From contig NZ_FNSK01000001.1 in NCBI RefSeq assembly GCF_900105075.1, positions 1,811,001-1,875,000 on the forward strand: a stretch of 64,000 bases of DNA, in the 5' to 3' direction. Shown piece by piece: positions 9,254 to 17,987 of this stretch. The position numbers were made by a program, and so were the translations under genes. The DNA comes from Rhodobacter sp. 24-YEA-8 (GTDB lineage: Bacteria; Pseudomonadota; Alphaproteobacteria; Rhodobacterales; Rhodobacteraceae). Each line of letters begins with the position of its first letter. Position 1 is the stretch's first letter. Below the pieces are notes generated by a model. It searched no databases. It was not told where the DNA came from and worked only from the letters and a program-made list of their open reading frames with translations.

Positions 9254-10048
9254 ATGTTTTCAGATGATCGCGCAGCTTTGCGCAGGGTTTTAGCTGCCGG
9301 CCAGGTCTGTGCCCATGCCGCGATTTTCGGGGCCTGCCTGATCCTGATTGGGGCCAGCCTTTTCGCAGCCCTCGGCTGGAGCGCCTGGCCGGAAGTCGCA
9401 TTGTCGCTGGGTGGCGCGCCGGTTGCCAATGCAGGCATGTGGCTGCAGATCGGCCTGACCGCGCTGCTGGCGATGCTGGTCTTCTGGTTGCCCGCAAACA
9501 GCCGCATGGCGCGGCTCGAGGCCGGGCATCGCAGCTTTGCGATGGGCGTCTCGGATGTCGCCCGCGCCTATCGGATGTCGCATGAGGCGGACCGCAGCGG
9601 GCTCTTCGGTCTGTCTGCGGAATTCGATTCGATCCGCGCGCGGATGGAAGAACTGCGCCGACACCCCGATTTCGCCGGGCTGGAGCCGGAGCTGCTGCAG
9701 CTCGCGGCACAGATGAGCCATGAGACCCGTGCCCTGGCCCAGACCTATTCCGACGCAAAAGTGGCGCGGGCAAAAGGCTTCCTGGAACAGCGCCAGCAGG
9801 AAATCGATGCGCTGAACGAGCGGCTGCGGCTCGCGCGCGGCATCTGCGACGAAATGCGCCGCTGGCTTGCCGCTATTGAGGCCGAGGAACACCAGGCCAG
9901 GACCCAGCTGAAACGGCTCGAGGCCGATCTGCGCGAGATCCTGCCCGGGCTCGGCTATGCCGTCGATATCGAAGAACGTGGCGAGCCCGAAGGCAACGTC
10001 GTGACCCTGCCGAAACCCGGCCCCTTCCGGCCAGATCCCCGCAGCTGA
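9254..10048 (+). CDS. Uncharacterised inner-membrane protein with cytoplasmic coiled coil
   Basis: 264 residues. The N-terminus has two hydrophobic helices (about residues 15-40 and 57-78). The rest is charged and helical, with heptad-like runs (EQRQQEIDALNERLRLARGI and EAEEHQARTQLKRLEADLREIL) that suggest a coiled coil. Rhodobacterales homologues often carry the automatic label DNA repair protein, which nothing visible here supports. The ATG at 9254 follows a GGGGG-rich stretch; a TTG at 9248 is also possible. The 150-base gap upstream contains a GCCTTT/AAAGGC hairpin (about 9218-9236). Function unknown. Confidence 0.65.
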   Translation: MFSDDRAALRRVLAAGQVCAHAAIFGACLILIGASLFAALGWSAWPEVALSLGGAPVANAGMWLQIGLTALLAMLVFWLPANSRMARLEAGHRSFAMGVSDVARAYRMSHEADRSGLFGLSAEFDSIRARMEELRRHPDFAGLEPELLQLAAQMSHETRALAQTYSDAKVARAKGFLEQRQQEIDALNERLRLARGICDEMRRWLAAIEAEEHQARTQLKRLEADLREILPGLGYAVDIEERGEPEGNVVTLPKPGPFRPDPRS

Positions 10049-10069
10049 ACGCCTCTGACAGATTGCGGA

Positions 10070-10185
10070 AGCCTCCGGCGGGGATATTTAAGAGACAGAT
10101 GAAATCAGCGCAGCGCAGTTCTTTTCATCTGTCTCTTAAATATCCCCGGGGGGGACCGGCGGAGCCGGGCCGGGGGCAGCGCCCC
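10070..10185. repeat. Palindromic intergenic repeat, best copy (perfect 25-bp arms)
   Basis: Arms 10080-10104 and 10123-10147 are perfect 25-bp complements around an 18-base loop. The left outer flank is GCGGAAGCCTCCGGCGG. The right flank continues as G/C-only hairpins (GCCGGGCCGGGGGCAGCGCCCC). No T-tract follows. It sits between two plus-strand genes. Confidence 0.9.
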
Positions 10186-10236
10186 CCTCTTCCGCGCTCC
10201 CCTTGACCTCGCCCCGAGCGGATGCAAGCTGCCGCC

Positions 10237-10686
10237 ATGCGCTGGCTCAATCTCTCGCTTCTGGTTCTCTTCCCCATCGCCTGGTTCGCACCGCTGATGC
10301 GCGCGGCCTTGCTGCCGCTGTTCGGCATGGATGAGATATCCGTCATCACCGGGTTGCAAACGCTCTGGGGCACGGATCCCGCCCTTGCCTTGCTGGTGAC
10401 CTTTCTTGCGGTGTTTGCGCCCTATCTCAAAACCATCGGACTTGCGCTTTTACAGTTTGACCTGCTTTCCCGCGCCGTGTTGCCGGTGCTGCAGTTCCTT
10501 GGCAAGCTGGCCATGGCGGATGTTTTCCTGATCGCGCTTTATATCCTGGTCGCAAAAGGCGCCGGCTGGGTCACAATAGAAACCGCCTGGGGCCTCTGGC
10601 TTTTCACCCTTTGCGTGCTTACCTCGATCCTGATCGCCTGGGATGCCGGGCGCATTCCCGGCACGGAGAGACCTGCAAATGACTGA
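10237..10686 (+). CDS. PqiA-like (paraquat-inducible protein A family) membrane protein
   Basis: 149 residues with about four transmembrane segments and the single PqiA-domain wording (LYPIAWFAPL-like start, FGMDEISVITGLQTLW, LGKLAMADVFLIALYILVAKG). It is about one quarter of the size of E. coli PqiA, so it is a single-domain version without the zinc-ribbon motifs. PqiA proteins associate with MCE (PqiB) lipid-transport bridges at the inner membrane. No PqiB is present here. ATG 10237 fits family starts (MRWLN); ATG 10222 is an alternative. The gene overlaps the next by 8 bases. Confidence 0.75.
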   Translation: MRWLNLSLLVLFPIAWFAPLMRAALLPLFGMDEISVITGLQTLWGTDPALALLVTFLAVFAPYLKTIGLALLQFDLLSRAVLPVLQFLGKLAMADVFLIALYILVAKGAGWVTIETAWGLWLFTLCVLTSILIAWDAGRIPGTERPAND

Positions 10687-11680
10687 CAATATTCCACTTT
10701 CCCTTCTTGATCTTGTCCGGGTGCGCGAGGGATTTGATGCGGGCAACGCGCTGTCCGAGGCCCAGAGCATTGCGACCGTTGCGGACAGGCTGGGCTATCA
10801 TCGCTATTGGGTGGCCGAGCATCACAATATGGAAAGCATTGCCTCGGCCGCGACTGCGGTGGTGCTGGCCCATGCCGGGCAGCACACCAGGCGGATCCGG
10901 ATCGGATCGGGCGGGATCATGTTGCCCAACCATTCACCCTATATCATTGCCGAGCAATTCGGCACGCTGGCATCGCTTTTTCCAGGCCGCGTCGATCTGG
11001 GCCTTGGTCGCGCGCCGGGAACCGATCAGGCGACGCTGCGCGCCATCCGCACCCCGGCCGGAGCCGCCGAACGCTTCCCGCAAGAGGTGATGGAGCTGAT
11101 GCACTGGTTCGCGCCTGCCGATGAGCCGGGCTATATCCGTGCCTGGCCCGCCGCCGGAACCGAGGTGGATTTCTGGATCCTCGGCTCGTCTGAATTCGGT
11201 GCCATGCTGGCGGCAGAACTGGGCCTGCCCTATGGGTTCGCCTCGCATTTCGCGCCAGATTACCTTGATGAGGCGCTGCATATCTACCGCTCACGTTTCA
11301 AACCATCGGCGCAACGGAACACGCCCTATGCCATGGTCGGCGTCAATGTGATCTGCGCTGAGACCAGTGCCGAGGCCCGCCGCCTCTTCACAACAGCTCA
11401 GATGAGCTTCACCGGTATTTTCCGTGGCGCGCGCGGCCTGTCGCAGCCACCGATCGACGATATCAGCACCTATTGGAACATCCGCGAGGAAAGCCAGGTC
11501 TCGCGGATGCTGGGTTGCACTGTGGTCGGCACGCCCGATGAGGTGAAAGCCGGGCTTGCCGCCCTTCAGACCCGCACCAAAGCGGATGAATTCATCATCG
11601 TCTCGGATATCTGGGACCCCGCCGCACGGCGCCGCTCGCTGGAACTGACCGCAAAGGCCTGGGGGCTGCCGGCCGTCTGA
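10679..11680 (+). CDS. LLM-class flavin-dependent oxidoreductase
   Basis: 333 residues of the luciferase-like (alpha/beta)8 fold, group 1 single-subunit type. Recognisable parts are LSLLDLVRV at the first strand, YHRYWVAEHHNMESIASAATAVVLAHAG, IRIGSGGIMLPNHSPYIIAEQFGTLASLFPGRVDLGLGRAPGTD, and the late GTPDEVKAGL segment. Such proteins use FMNH2 or F420; given the bacterium, FMN is more likely. The substrate is unknown. The start overlaps the PqiA-like gene by 8 bases with GGAGAG 8 bases upstream, so the two form a pair. Downstream lies IS debris. Confidence 0.88.
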   Translation: MTDNIPLSLLDLVRVREGFDAGNALSEAQSIATVADRLGYHRYWVAEHHNMESIASAATAVVLAHAGQHTRRIRIGSGGIMLPNHSPYIIAEQFGTLASLFPGRVDLGLGRAPGTDQATLRAIRTPAGAAERFPQEVMELMHWFAPADEPGYIRAWPAAGTEVDFWILGSSEFGAMLAAELGLPYGFASHFAPDYLDEALHIYRSRFKPSAQRNTPYAMVGVNVICAETSAEARRLFTTAQMSFTGIFRGARGLSQPPIDDISTYWNIREESQVSRMLGCTVVGTPDEVKAGLAALQTRTKADEFIIVSDIWDPAARRRSLELTAKAWGLPAV

Positions 11681-11708
11681 CGGGTTGCCCGGTCTCCTCT
11701 GGCCGGGC

Positions 11709-11740
11709 GGCGGAAGCCTTCGGCGGAGCCATTCAGAGGC
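11709..11740. repeat. Probable left arm of an interrupted intergenic repeat
   Basis: GCGGAAGCCTTCGGCGGAG matches the left flank of the 10070 copy (GCGGAAGCCTCCGGCGGGG) with two changes and continues with a degraded arm. The matching right arm is found 2.4 kb away at 14117. Confidence 0.5.
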
Positions 11741-11888
11741 TACCACGCGGTTTTTGGATTTCAGATTGGCATGTTTACCCATCTGATCGCCGCGAGGTGA
11801 TCCACAGATTGGCGTTGATGATGTAACCGCCCCCGACGGCATCGACGTGCCAAGGTGGGATCGCAACACTCCATTCTGGGAGGCGGTC

Positions 11889-12764
11889 ATGTCGGAGATT
11901 ACCATTGTCGGACTCGATCTGGCGAAGAATGTATATCAAGCCCACGGCGCTGATGCTCGCGGCGCCGCCGTGCTCCGAAAGAAGCTGCGGCGCGCGTAGG
12001 TGTTGGCTTTCTTCGCGACGCTGCCGCCTTGTTTGGTGGCGATGGAAGCTTGCGGAGGCGCGCATTTCCGGGCGAGGGAACTGGTCAAGCCTGGCCATGA
12101 CGTCAGGCTCATTCCGCCCGCCTATGTGAAGCCGTTCGTCAAACGTCAGAAAAACGATGCGAACGATGCCGAGGCGATTTGCGAGACGGCATAGCGTCCG
12201 AGCATGCGTTTTGTCCCTATCAAGACCGAGAAAACGCAGGGCGCGGCCAGCGTCTTTCGCGTCCGGGCGCTGTTGATCCGACAGCGGACCCAGGCAATCA
12301 ACGCCCTGCGCGGACATCTGGGCGAATATGGTCATGTCGTGCCTCAAGGCGTGAGGAACGTGAGCCGGTTGATCGCACTGATCGAAAGCGAGGCTTCGGA
12401 CCTGCCCGCCACGGCGCGGGCCTCACTGGGGCCGCCTCCGGAGGTCTTTCGCAAGGGGCGCGACTTTGCCGCCTGGCTCGGCTTCACCCTGCGGCAGCAT
12501 TCGACGGGCGGGAAGCAGGGGTTGGAGGCTACAACCAGGATGGGCGAACGCTCCCTGAGGAGGCTGCTGATCATCGGCGCCAACAGCTTCATCATCAAAC
12601 GGCACTGCCATGCTGCGGCACAACCGGGCACCTGGCTCGGTAACATGCTGACGCGCAAGCCACCGATGTTGGTCAGGGTGGCATTGGCCAATAAGATAGC
12701 ACGGATCGTCTGGGCGATCCTGAAGACGAATGAGGTCTGCCGGGCTCCGGCCATGGCGGCATAA
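11889..12764 (+). pseudogene. IS110-family transposase, two amber codons and an internal deletion
   Basis: One continuous reading frame runs from ATG 11889 to TAA 12764 but is broken by TAG at 11997-11999 and 12192-12194. Read through these, it gives an IS110 (DEDD) transposase: VGLDLAKNVYQAHG (first Asp), VAMEACGGAHFRARE (Glu), KRQKNDANDAEAICE (two Asp), RPSMRFVPIKT, and the C-terminal domain FRKGRDFAAWLGF, QHSTGGKQ, GERSLRRLLIIGA. About 50 residues normally present between the helical linker and the C-terminal domain are missing in frame near 12421-12435 (RASLG joined to PPPEVF). The gene is therefore inactive unless ambers are suppressed, and the deletion argues against activity in any case. 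Confidence 0.85.
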
Positions 12765-13082
12765 ACCCCGTCAGCGGTCGCGAGACGTCGGAGCGGAGGA
12801 GGGCTGAGAGCAGTCTGGCGCAACGGTCGTGAGACGGGGTCAGGAGAACCAGTTATGCAACACGCGCCTTTGAGCACGCGGCGTTGATTTGGACCTGATC
12901 CGAGAACACCATACGGGCCCGCGGCATGGAGACGGCCGCATCATGAGGCCGGATACATGTCAGCATCCGACACCGCGCAGAACAGCTCTGAAAACACTCT
13001 GGCGCAAGGGGCGTTTATACATATGCACTATCCGGTCGGTTCACGGATTCATGTTTTTGAGTCAGCGGGGCAGATTGGCGCC

Positions 13083-14052
13083 ATGAGCAAGTCGATCCCT
13101 CTTTTCCGCACGACGAACTGGTTCAGTTACAGCCAGGCTCTGAAGCGGCGCGGGGCACTGATGGTTTGGTTTGACCCGGAGATGTAGTGGTTCGCGGCGC
13201 CGAACGGTAAGCCGGGTCATCCTGAGAGGTTCTCGGCGGTGGCCATCCCGTTTTGCCTCTCGCTCAAGGTGCTGTTCGGGCTGCCGTACGGCAAACGACG
13301 GGGTTCGTGGAGAGCCTTCTGGCACTGGCCGGGCTCGACTGGCCGGCGCCCTTCGTCGGGCGATCCTTCCACTGGAAGGATCGCTGATCCTCCTCAGTAC
13401 ATGACGCTCTGCCGTCGGCAGAAGCACCTGAGGGTGCAGATCCCATATCCTGCGGCGTCCGGACCGCAGCATCTGCTGGTTGACATCGAGCCGGTAAGCG
13501 CCACCGGTTCAAGCGAACCGGTGAGGTCGCATCAAGTTCTCGGGCGAAGGCGCGTGGCAGGTCCGTAAACACGGGGCCAGCCGCCGCAGGCAATGGCACA
13601 AGATCCACATTGGCATTGACGCTGATACTCTGGAAGTGTGGGCCGTGGAGATGTCCAACAACCGTATAGGGGACGCCTGGTATTGCCGGATCTTCTGGCA
13701 CAGATCTCCGCGGAAGAACAGATCAGCAGCGTTACCGCCGATGGCATCTACAACACCAAAGGCTGTCACACCACCATCGCGGCACTGGGTGCAGATGCAA
13801 CGTCGGGCATTCTCTTGAACCAGTGACGTTCATGCCCTCCACCCGCCACGCCGGAATGCCCGGAACTGGAAGAAATTGTCCGGATATCACCGACAAAGTC
13901 GTGTGGAGGCCAAAATGAGATGCCTCAAACTTCTGGGAGAGCGCATCATGGCGAAAGACTTCGACAGGCAGAATACAGAGGTCCAAATCCGCATCGCACT
14001 CATGAACCGCTTCACATCACACGGAACGCCCGAGACCGTACGCACGCGCTGA
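13083..14052 (+). pseudogene. IS5-family transposase, frameshifted and nonsense-mutated
   Basis: Fragments of an IS5-family DDE transposase appear in order but in changing frames: FRTTNWFSYSQALKRRGAL and VWFDPEM from 13083, a TAG at 13185-13187, AIPFCLSLKVLFGLPY, then a shift to VESLLALAGLDWPAP, then TLCRRQKHLRVQIPY, then EGAWQVRKHGASRRR and KIHIGIDADTLEVWAVEM, then a shift to LPDLLAQISAEEQISSVTADGIY, and finally CLKLLGERIMAKDFDRQ, ending in TGA at 14052. At least four frame changes plus a stop make it a clear pseudogene. Confidence 0.85.
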
Positions 14053-14116
14053 CGATAGCCGGGAAAGGGACACGCCCGGCCTCAATCCGAATAGCACAAC
14101 AAAGCCTCGCCAGACC

Positions 14117-14146
14117 TTTTCATCTGTCTCTAAATATCCCCGGGGG
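14117..14146. repeat. Right arm of an interrupted intergenic repeat
   Basis: TTTTCATCTGTCTCTAAATA continues into TCCCCGGGGG and is almost identical to the right arm of the 10070 copy. No left arm lies next to it; the preceding sequence is IS debris. It is followed by a GGGGGC/GCCCCC hairpin as in other copies. Confidence 0.75.
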
Positions 14147-14216
14147 TGAGGCCCTGAAAGGGCCGAGGGGGCTGCCCCCTCTTGCCCCCGCCTGCCCCGC
14201 CATGCGAGGTCAGAGC

Positions 14217-15575
14217 ATGAGCAAATCCGCCCCCTCCTTCACCTGCACCGCCTGCGGCGCGAATTCGCGCAAATGGGCCGGACGCTGCGATGCCTGTGGC
14301 GCCTGGAATTCGATCATCGAGGAGGCGCCGCTCTCCTCAGGTCCGAAACCGCTGGGCCCCAGGGGCAAGCAGGTCGCTCTGACGGATCTTGCGACGGAAG
14401 AAGCCCCGCCGCCCCGCGCCACTTCGGGCATATCCGAACTGGATCTGGTGCTGGGAGGCGGCCTGGTGCCGGCCTCGGCCATTCTGGTCGGCGGCGATCC
14501 GGGGATCGGGAAATCGACGCTTCTGTTGCAGGCCGCCGCCAGTTTCGCGAAGACCGGGCTGAAATGCATTTATATCTCCGGCGAGGAGGCGGCAGCCCAG
14601 GTCCGGATGCGGGCGCAGCGCCTTGGTCTCACCGATGCGCCGGTCATGCTCGGGACCGAGACCAGTCTGAGAGACATCCTCACCACGCTGGATGCCGAAC
14701 GCCCCGGCCTTGCCATTATCGATTCGATCCAGACCATGTGGCTCGACTCGGTCGCGGCGGCGCCAGGCTCGGTCTCGCAGGTTCGTGCCGCCGCGCATGA
14801 GCTGGTGAACTTCGCCAAACGGTGCGGCGTCGCCATCATCATCGTGGGCCATGTCACCAAAGAGGGCCAGATCGCCGGCCCGCGTGTGGTCGAACATATG
14901 GTCGATACCGTGCTGTATTTCGAAGGCGAGCGCGGCCATCAGTTCCGCATCTTACGCGCCGTCAAGAACCGCTTTGGCGCCTCGGACGAGATCGGCGTTT
15001 TCGAGATGACCGGCCGGGGGCTTTCCGAAGTCACCAACCCTTCGGCGCTGTTTCTCGCGAACCGCGATGCGCCCGCCCCCGGTTCCGCTGTCTTCGCCGG
15101 GATCGAAGGCACAAGGCCTGTCCTGACCGAGATCCAGGCCCTTGTCGCGCCCTCACCTCTGGGCACGCCGCGCCGCACAGTGGTCGGGCTTGATTCGGGC
15201 AGGCTCTCGACCATCCTCGCTGTGCTCGAGGCGCGGGTCGGCATCCCTTTCACCGGGCTTGATGTTTTTCTCAATGTCGCGGGCGGCATGCGCGTGACCG
15301 AGCCTGCCGCCGATCTGGCCGTTGCCGCCGCCCTCTTATCGGCGCGCGAAGATGTGGCAATCCCGCGTGACATGGTGCTTTTCGGGGAAATCTCGCTCTC
15401 GGGCGCGCTGCGTCCGGTATCCCAGACCGAAAACAGGTTGAAAGAAGCGGCGAAACTTGGTTTCACACAGGCGGCACTGCCCAAGGGATCGAAACCCGGC
15501 GCGCAGGGTGGGTTGAAACTGCGCGAAATGGCCGATCTCACGGCCTTTACGGGCGAGATGTTCGGGGCGGGCTGA
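14217..15575 (+). CDS. radA: DNA repair protein RadA
   Basis: 452 residues, full length. The N-terminal zinc finger has Cys at 10, 13, 24 and 27 (CTACG ... CDACGAW). The RecA-like ATPase has Walker A GDPGIGKST, and the RadA-specific KNRFG motif follows. The C-terminal Lon-like domain covers about the last 170 residues (GLDVFLNVAGGMRVTEPAADLAVAAALLS). RadA is a DnaB-type helicase that helps branch migration in recombinational repair. ATG 14217 is chosen because GAGG lies 8 bases upstream and the zinc finger begins right after; the frame upstream runs through IS and repeat sequence. It leads a radA-cvpA-purF run. Confidence 0.95.
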   Translation: MSKSAPSFTCTACGANSRKWAGRCDACGAWNSIIEEAPLSSGPKPLGPRGKQVALTDLATEEAPPPRATSGISELDLVLGGGLVPASAILVGGDPGIGKSTLLLQAAASFAKTGLKCIYISGEEAAAQVRMRAQRLGLTDAPVMLGTETSLRDILTTLDAERPGLAIIDSIQTMWLDSVAAAPGSVSQVRAAAHELVNFAKRCGVAIIIVGHVTKEGQIAGPRVVEHMVDTVLYFEGERGHQFRILRAVKNRFGASDEIGVFEMTGRGLSEVTNPSALFLANRDAPAPGSAVFAGIEGTRPVLTEIQALVAPSPLGTPRRTVVGLDSGRLSTILAVLEARVGIPFTGLDVFLNVAGGMRVTEPAADLAVAAALLSAREDVAIPRDMVLFGEISLSGALRPVSQTENRLKEAAKLGFTQAALPKGSKPGAQGGLKLREMADLTAFTGEMFGAG

Positions 15576-15599
15576 GGCGCGTCCGGCAGGAGAGAGCGA

Positions 15600-16259
15600 A
15601 TGGACAATTTCACCTGGGTCGATGGCGGCGCGGCCCTGATCATCCTGCTCTCGGCGGTTCTCGCCTATTCGCGTGGCCTTGTCCGCGAAGGCATGGCGAT
15701 TGTCGGCTGGATCGGCGCCGCCATCGTGGCCTTCATCTTCGCGCCCTCGGCCATGCCCATCGTGCGCGAGATCCCGATGGTCGGCCAGTTCCTCGCCGAC
15801 AGCTGCGAATTGTCGGTGGTGGCTTCCTTTGCGGCGGTCTTTGCCATCGGCCTGATCGTGGCGGCTTTGTTCACGCCCCTGTTCTCGTCGATTGTGCAGC
15901 GCTCGGCGCTTGGCGGCATCGACCAGGCGCTTGGCTTCGTCTTTGGTGTGGCGCGCGGCGTGCTGCTCATCGCAGTCGCCTTCATCGTCTATGACCGCGC
16001 TTTGGCGAATCACTCCATCACCGCGATCGACAATTCCCGCACCGCCAAGGTCTTCGCGAATTTCCAGGCATCGATCGACAATGCGATCCCCACCGATGCG
16101 CCTGGCTGGATCGTGGCACGCTATAATGACCTGACCAATGTATGTTCGGCCGAAACCGCCCAGCCGGTGACGCAGCCGCCCGCAAATGGCGAAACCACGC
16201 CCGGACAGGACCCGGCAGCGGCCCCCGTTCCTGCCCCCGTTCCGGCCCCGGCCCCCTGA
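15600..16259 (+). CDS. cvpA: CvpA-family membrane protein
   Basis: 219 residues with four hydrophobic segments in the first 125 residues and the CvpA pattern (DGGAALIILLSAVLAYSRGLVREGMAIVGWIGAAIVA; SALGGIDQALGFVFGVARGVLLIAVAFIVYD). CvpA family proteins sit in the inner membrane; the family is named for colicin V production and lies beside purF in many Proteobacteria, as here. The C-terminal 35 residues are a Pro/Ala-rich tail (PVPAPVPAPAP). Good AGGAGAG SD. It lies 24 bases after radA. Confidence 0.9.
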   Translation: MDNFTWVDGGAALIILLSAVLAYSRGLVREGMAIVGWIGAAIVAFIFAPSAMPIVREIPMVGQFLADSCELSVVASFAAVFAIGLIVAALFTPLFSSIVQRSALGGIDQALGFVFGVARGVLLIAVAFIVYDRALANHSITAIDNSRTAKVFANFQASIDNAIPTDAPGWIVARYNDLTNVCSAETAQPVTQPPANGETTPGQDPAAAPVPAPVPAPAP

Positions 16260-16380
16260 TCCGCGCCGGCTGTGCATTTGCGCAGCGCCCGACCTGCAAC
16301 ATATGCATGACAACGGGGGGTGACTCTGGCACTCTCAGCGACTACATCAGCCGCGAAGAAGCAGCCGGATCGGAGGCCAG

Positions 16381-17856
16381 ATGCGCCGTTTTCCCGCCCA
16401 CCCGTTTGAACCCCTGAATGACTGGGACAAGCTGAAGGAAGAATGCGGGATTTTCGGGGTCATTGGCCTCGCCGATGCCGCGAATTTCGTGGCGCTCGGG
16501 CTGCATGCCCTGCAGCATCGCGGCCAGGAGGCCGGTGGCATCGTCACCTATGAGGCCGAGACCGGTTTCCATTCCGAACGCCGTTTCGGCTATGTGCGTG
16601 ATAAATTCACCTCTTCTGCCGTGATGAACCTGCTGCCGGGCGATCTGGGCATCGGCCATGTGCGCTATTCCACCGCCGGATCGAAAGGCACCGCCCAGAT
16701 CCGCGATGTGCAGCCCTTCTTCGGCGAATTCGCCATTGGTGGCTGCGCCATTGCCCATAACGGCAACCTGACCAATGCAGCACGGCTGAGAAAAGACCTG
16801 ATCGCGCGCGGCGCCATCTTCCAGTCTTCCTCTGATTCGGAATGCATCATCCATCTGATGGCGCGCTCCCTGCAGAAAACCCAGGCCGAACGTCTGAAAG
16901 ACGCGCTGCGTCTGGTCGAAGGCGCGTTTTCCGTCATCGCCATGACCCGTACGAAACTGATGGGGGTACGCGACGCGCTCGGCGTGCGCCCGCTGGTGCT
17001 GGGCCGCCTGGGCGAGGGTTATGTGCTGGCCTCGGAAACCTGTGCGCTCGACATCATCGGCGCCGAATTCATCCGCGAGATCGAACCGGGCGAGATGGTC
17101 GTGATCGAAAACGGTCATATCGAAAGCTCGCGCCCCTTCCCGCATGCCAAAGGCCGCTCCTGCATCTTTGAACAGGTCTATTTCTCGCGCCCCGACAGCA
17201 TCGTCGGTGGCCGGTCAGTCTATGAGACCCGCCGCCAGATCGGCGTGGAACTCGCGCTGGAATCTCCGGTCGATGCCGATCTCGTCTGCCCGGTGCCGGA
17301 CAGCGGCACGCCCGCCGCCATCGGCTTCGCCGCGCAGTCCGGCATCCCTTTCGGCCTCGGCATCACCCGCAACCAGTATATGGGCCGCACTTTCATCGAA
17401 CCGACCGAGCAGATCCGCAATATGGGGGTCCGCCTCAAGCTCAACGTCAACCGCGCTTTGATCCGTGGTAAACGCGTGATCCTTGTCGACGATTCGGTCG
17501 TGCGTGGCACCACGTCGCGCAAGATCAAAGACATGATCCTCGACGCCGGCGCCGCCGAGGTGCATTTCCGCATCGCATCCCCCCCGACCGCCTGGCCCTG
17601 TTTCTACGGCGTCGACACGCCTGAACGCTCGAAGCTCCTCGCTGCCACCATGACCGAAGACGAGATGCGCGACTGGATCGGCGTCGACAGTCTGAAATTC
17701 ATCTCGCTGGACGGGCTCTACCGGGCGGCAGGCGAGGCAAAGGGCCGCGACAATCGCAGCCCGCAATATTGCGATGCCTGCTTCTCCGGCGAATATCCGG
17801 TCATCCCCGCCGACAAGCTGGATGAAGGTTTCGAGATGAAAACCGCCGCCGAATAA
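16381..17856 (+). CDS. purF: Amidophosphoribosyltransferase
   Basis: 491 residues. This enzyme transfers glutamine-derived ammonia to PRPP, the first step of purine synthesis. The class II glutaminase Cys is C22 (EECGIFGVIG), so 21 residues are probably removed by processing. The PRPP site is VILVDDSVVRGTTSRK in the C-terminal domain. GGAGG precedes the ATG. The 120-base gap after cvpA leaves room for its own promoter. The diverged repeat at 17904 follows the gene. Confidence 0.96.
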   Translation: MRRFPAHPFEPLNDWDKLKEECGIFGVIGLADAANFVALGLHALQHRGQEAGGIVTYEAETGFHSERRFGYVRDKFTSSAVMNLLPGDLGIGHVRYSTAGSKGTAQIRDVQPFFGEFAIGGCAIAHNGNLTNAARLRKDLIARGAIFQSSSDSECIIHLMARSLQKTQAERLKDALRLVEGAFSVIAMTRTKLMGVRDALGVRPLVLGRLGEGYVLASETCALDIIGAEFIREIEPGEMVVIENGHIESSRPFPHAKGRSCIFEQVYFSRPDSIVGGRSVYETRRQIGVELALESPVDADLVCPVPDSGTPAAIGFAAQSGIPFGLGITRNQYMGRTFIEPTEQIRNMGVRLKLNVNRALIRGKRVILVDDSVVRGTTSRKIKDMILDAGAAEVHFRIASPPTAWPCFYGVDTPERSKLLAATMTEDEMRDWIGVDSLKFISLDGLYRAAGEAKGRDNRSPQYCDACFSGEYPVIPADKLDEGFEMKTAAE

Positions 17857-17903
17857 CGCAGGCAGGACAGAGGCGCGGCCCCCGGCCGCATCCTCGCTGC
17901 CCC

Positions 17904-17965
17904 TTTTCATCTGTCCAGAAATATCCTCTGGGGGTCCGGGGGGCGAAGCGCCCCCGGCTTTCCAG
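17904..17965. repeat. Intergenic repeat half-copy plus G/C hairpin after purF
   Basis: TTTTCATCTGTCCAGAAATA then TCCTCTGGGGG is the right arm of the intergenic repeat with several changes. A CCGGGGG ... GCCCCCGG hairpin (about 17936-17957) follows and could terminate purF. Confidence 0.65.
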
Positions 17966-17987
17966 CACCAGCTATCGGAGCCAGCTC

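Larger units (their letters stand above)
11741..14116 (+). mobile_element. Insertion-sequence graveyard: IS110-type plus IS5-type remnants
   Basis: About 2.4 kb between the LLM gene and radA holds two decayed transposase genes in tandem and no intact gene. An IS110-type remnant (coding 11889-12764) is followed by an IS5-type remnant (coding 13083-14052). Exact element ends cannot be set. The sequence near 14085-14110 (AATAGCACAACAAAGCC) resembles an IS5-family terminal inverted repeat. The 144 bases before and about 250 bases after the IS110 coding region are non-coding, and one of these could be the remnant of the bridge-RNA segment that IS110-family elements carry. Repeat arms flank the whole block. 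Confidence 0.7.
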
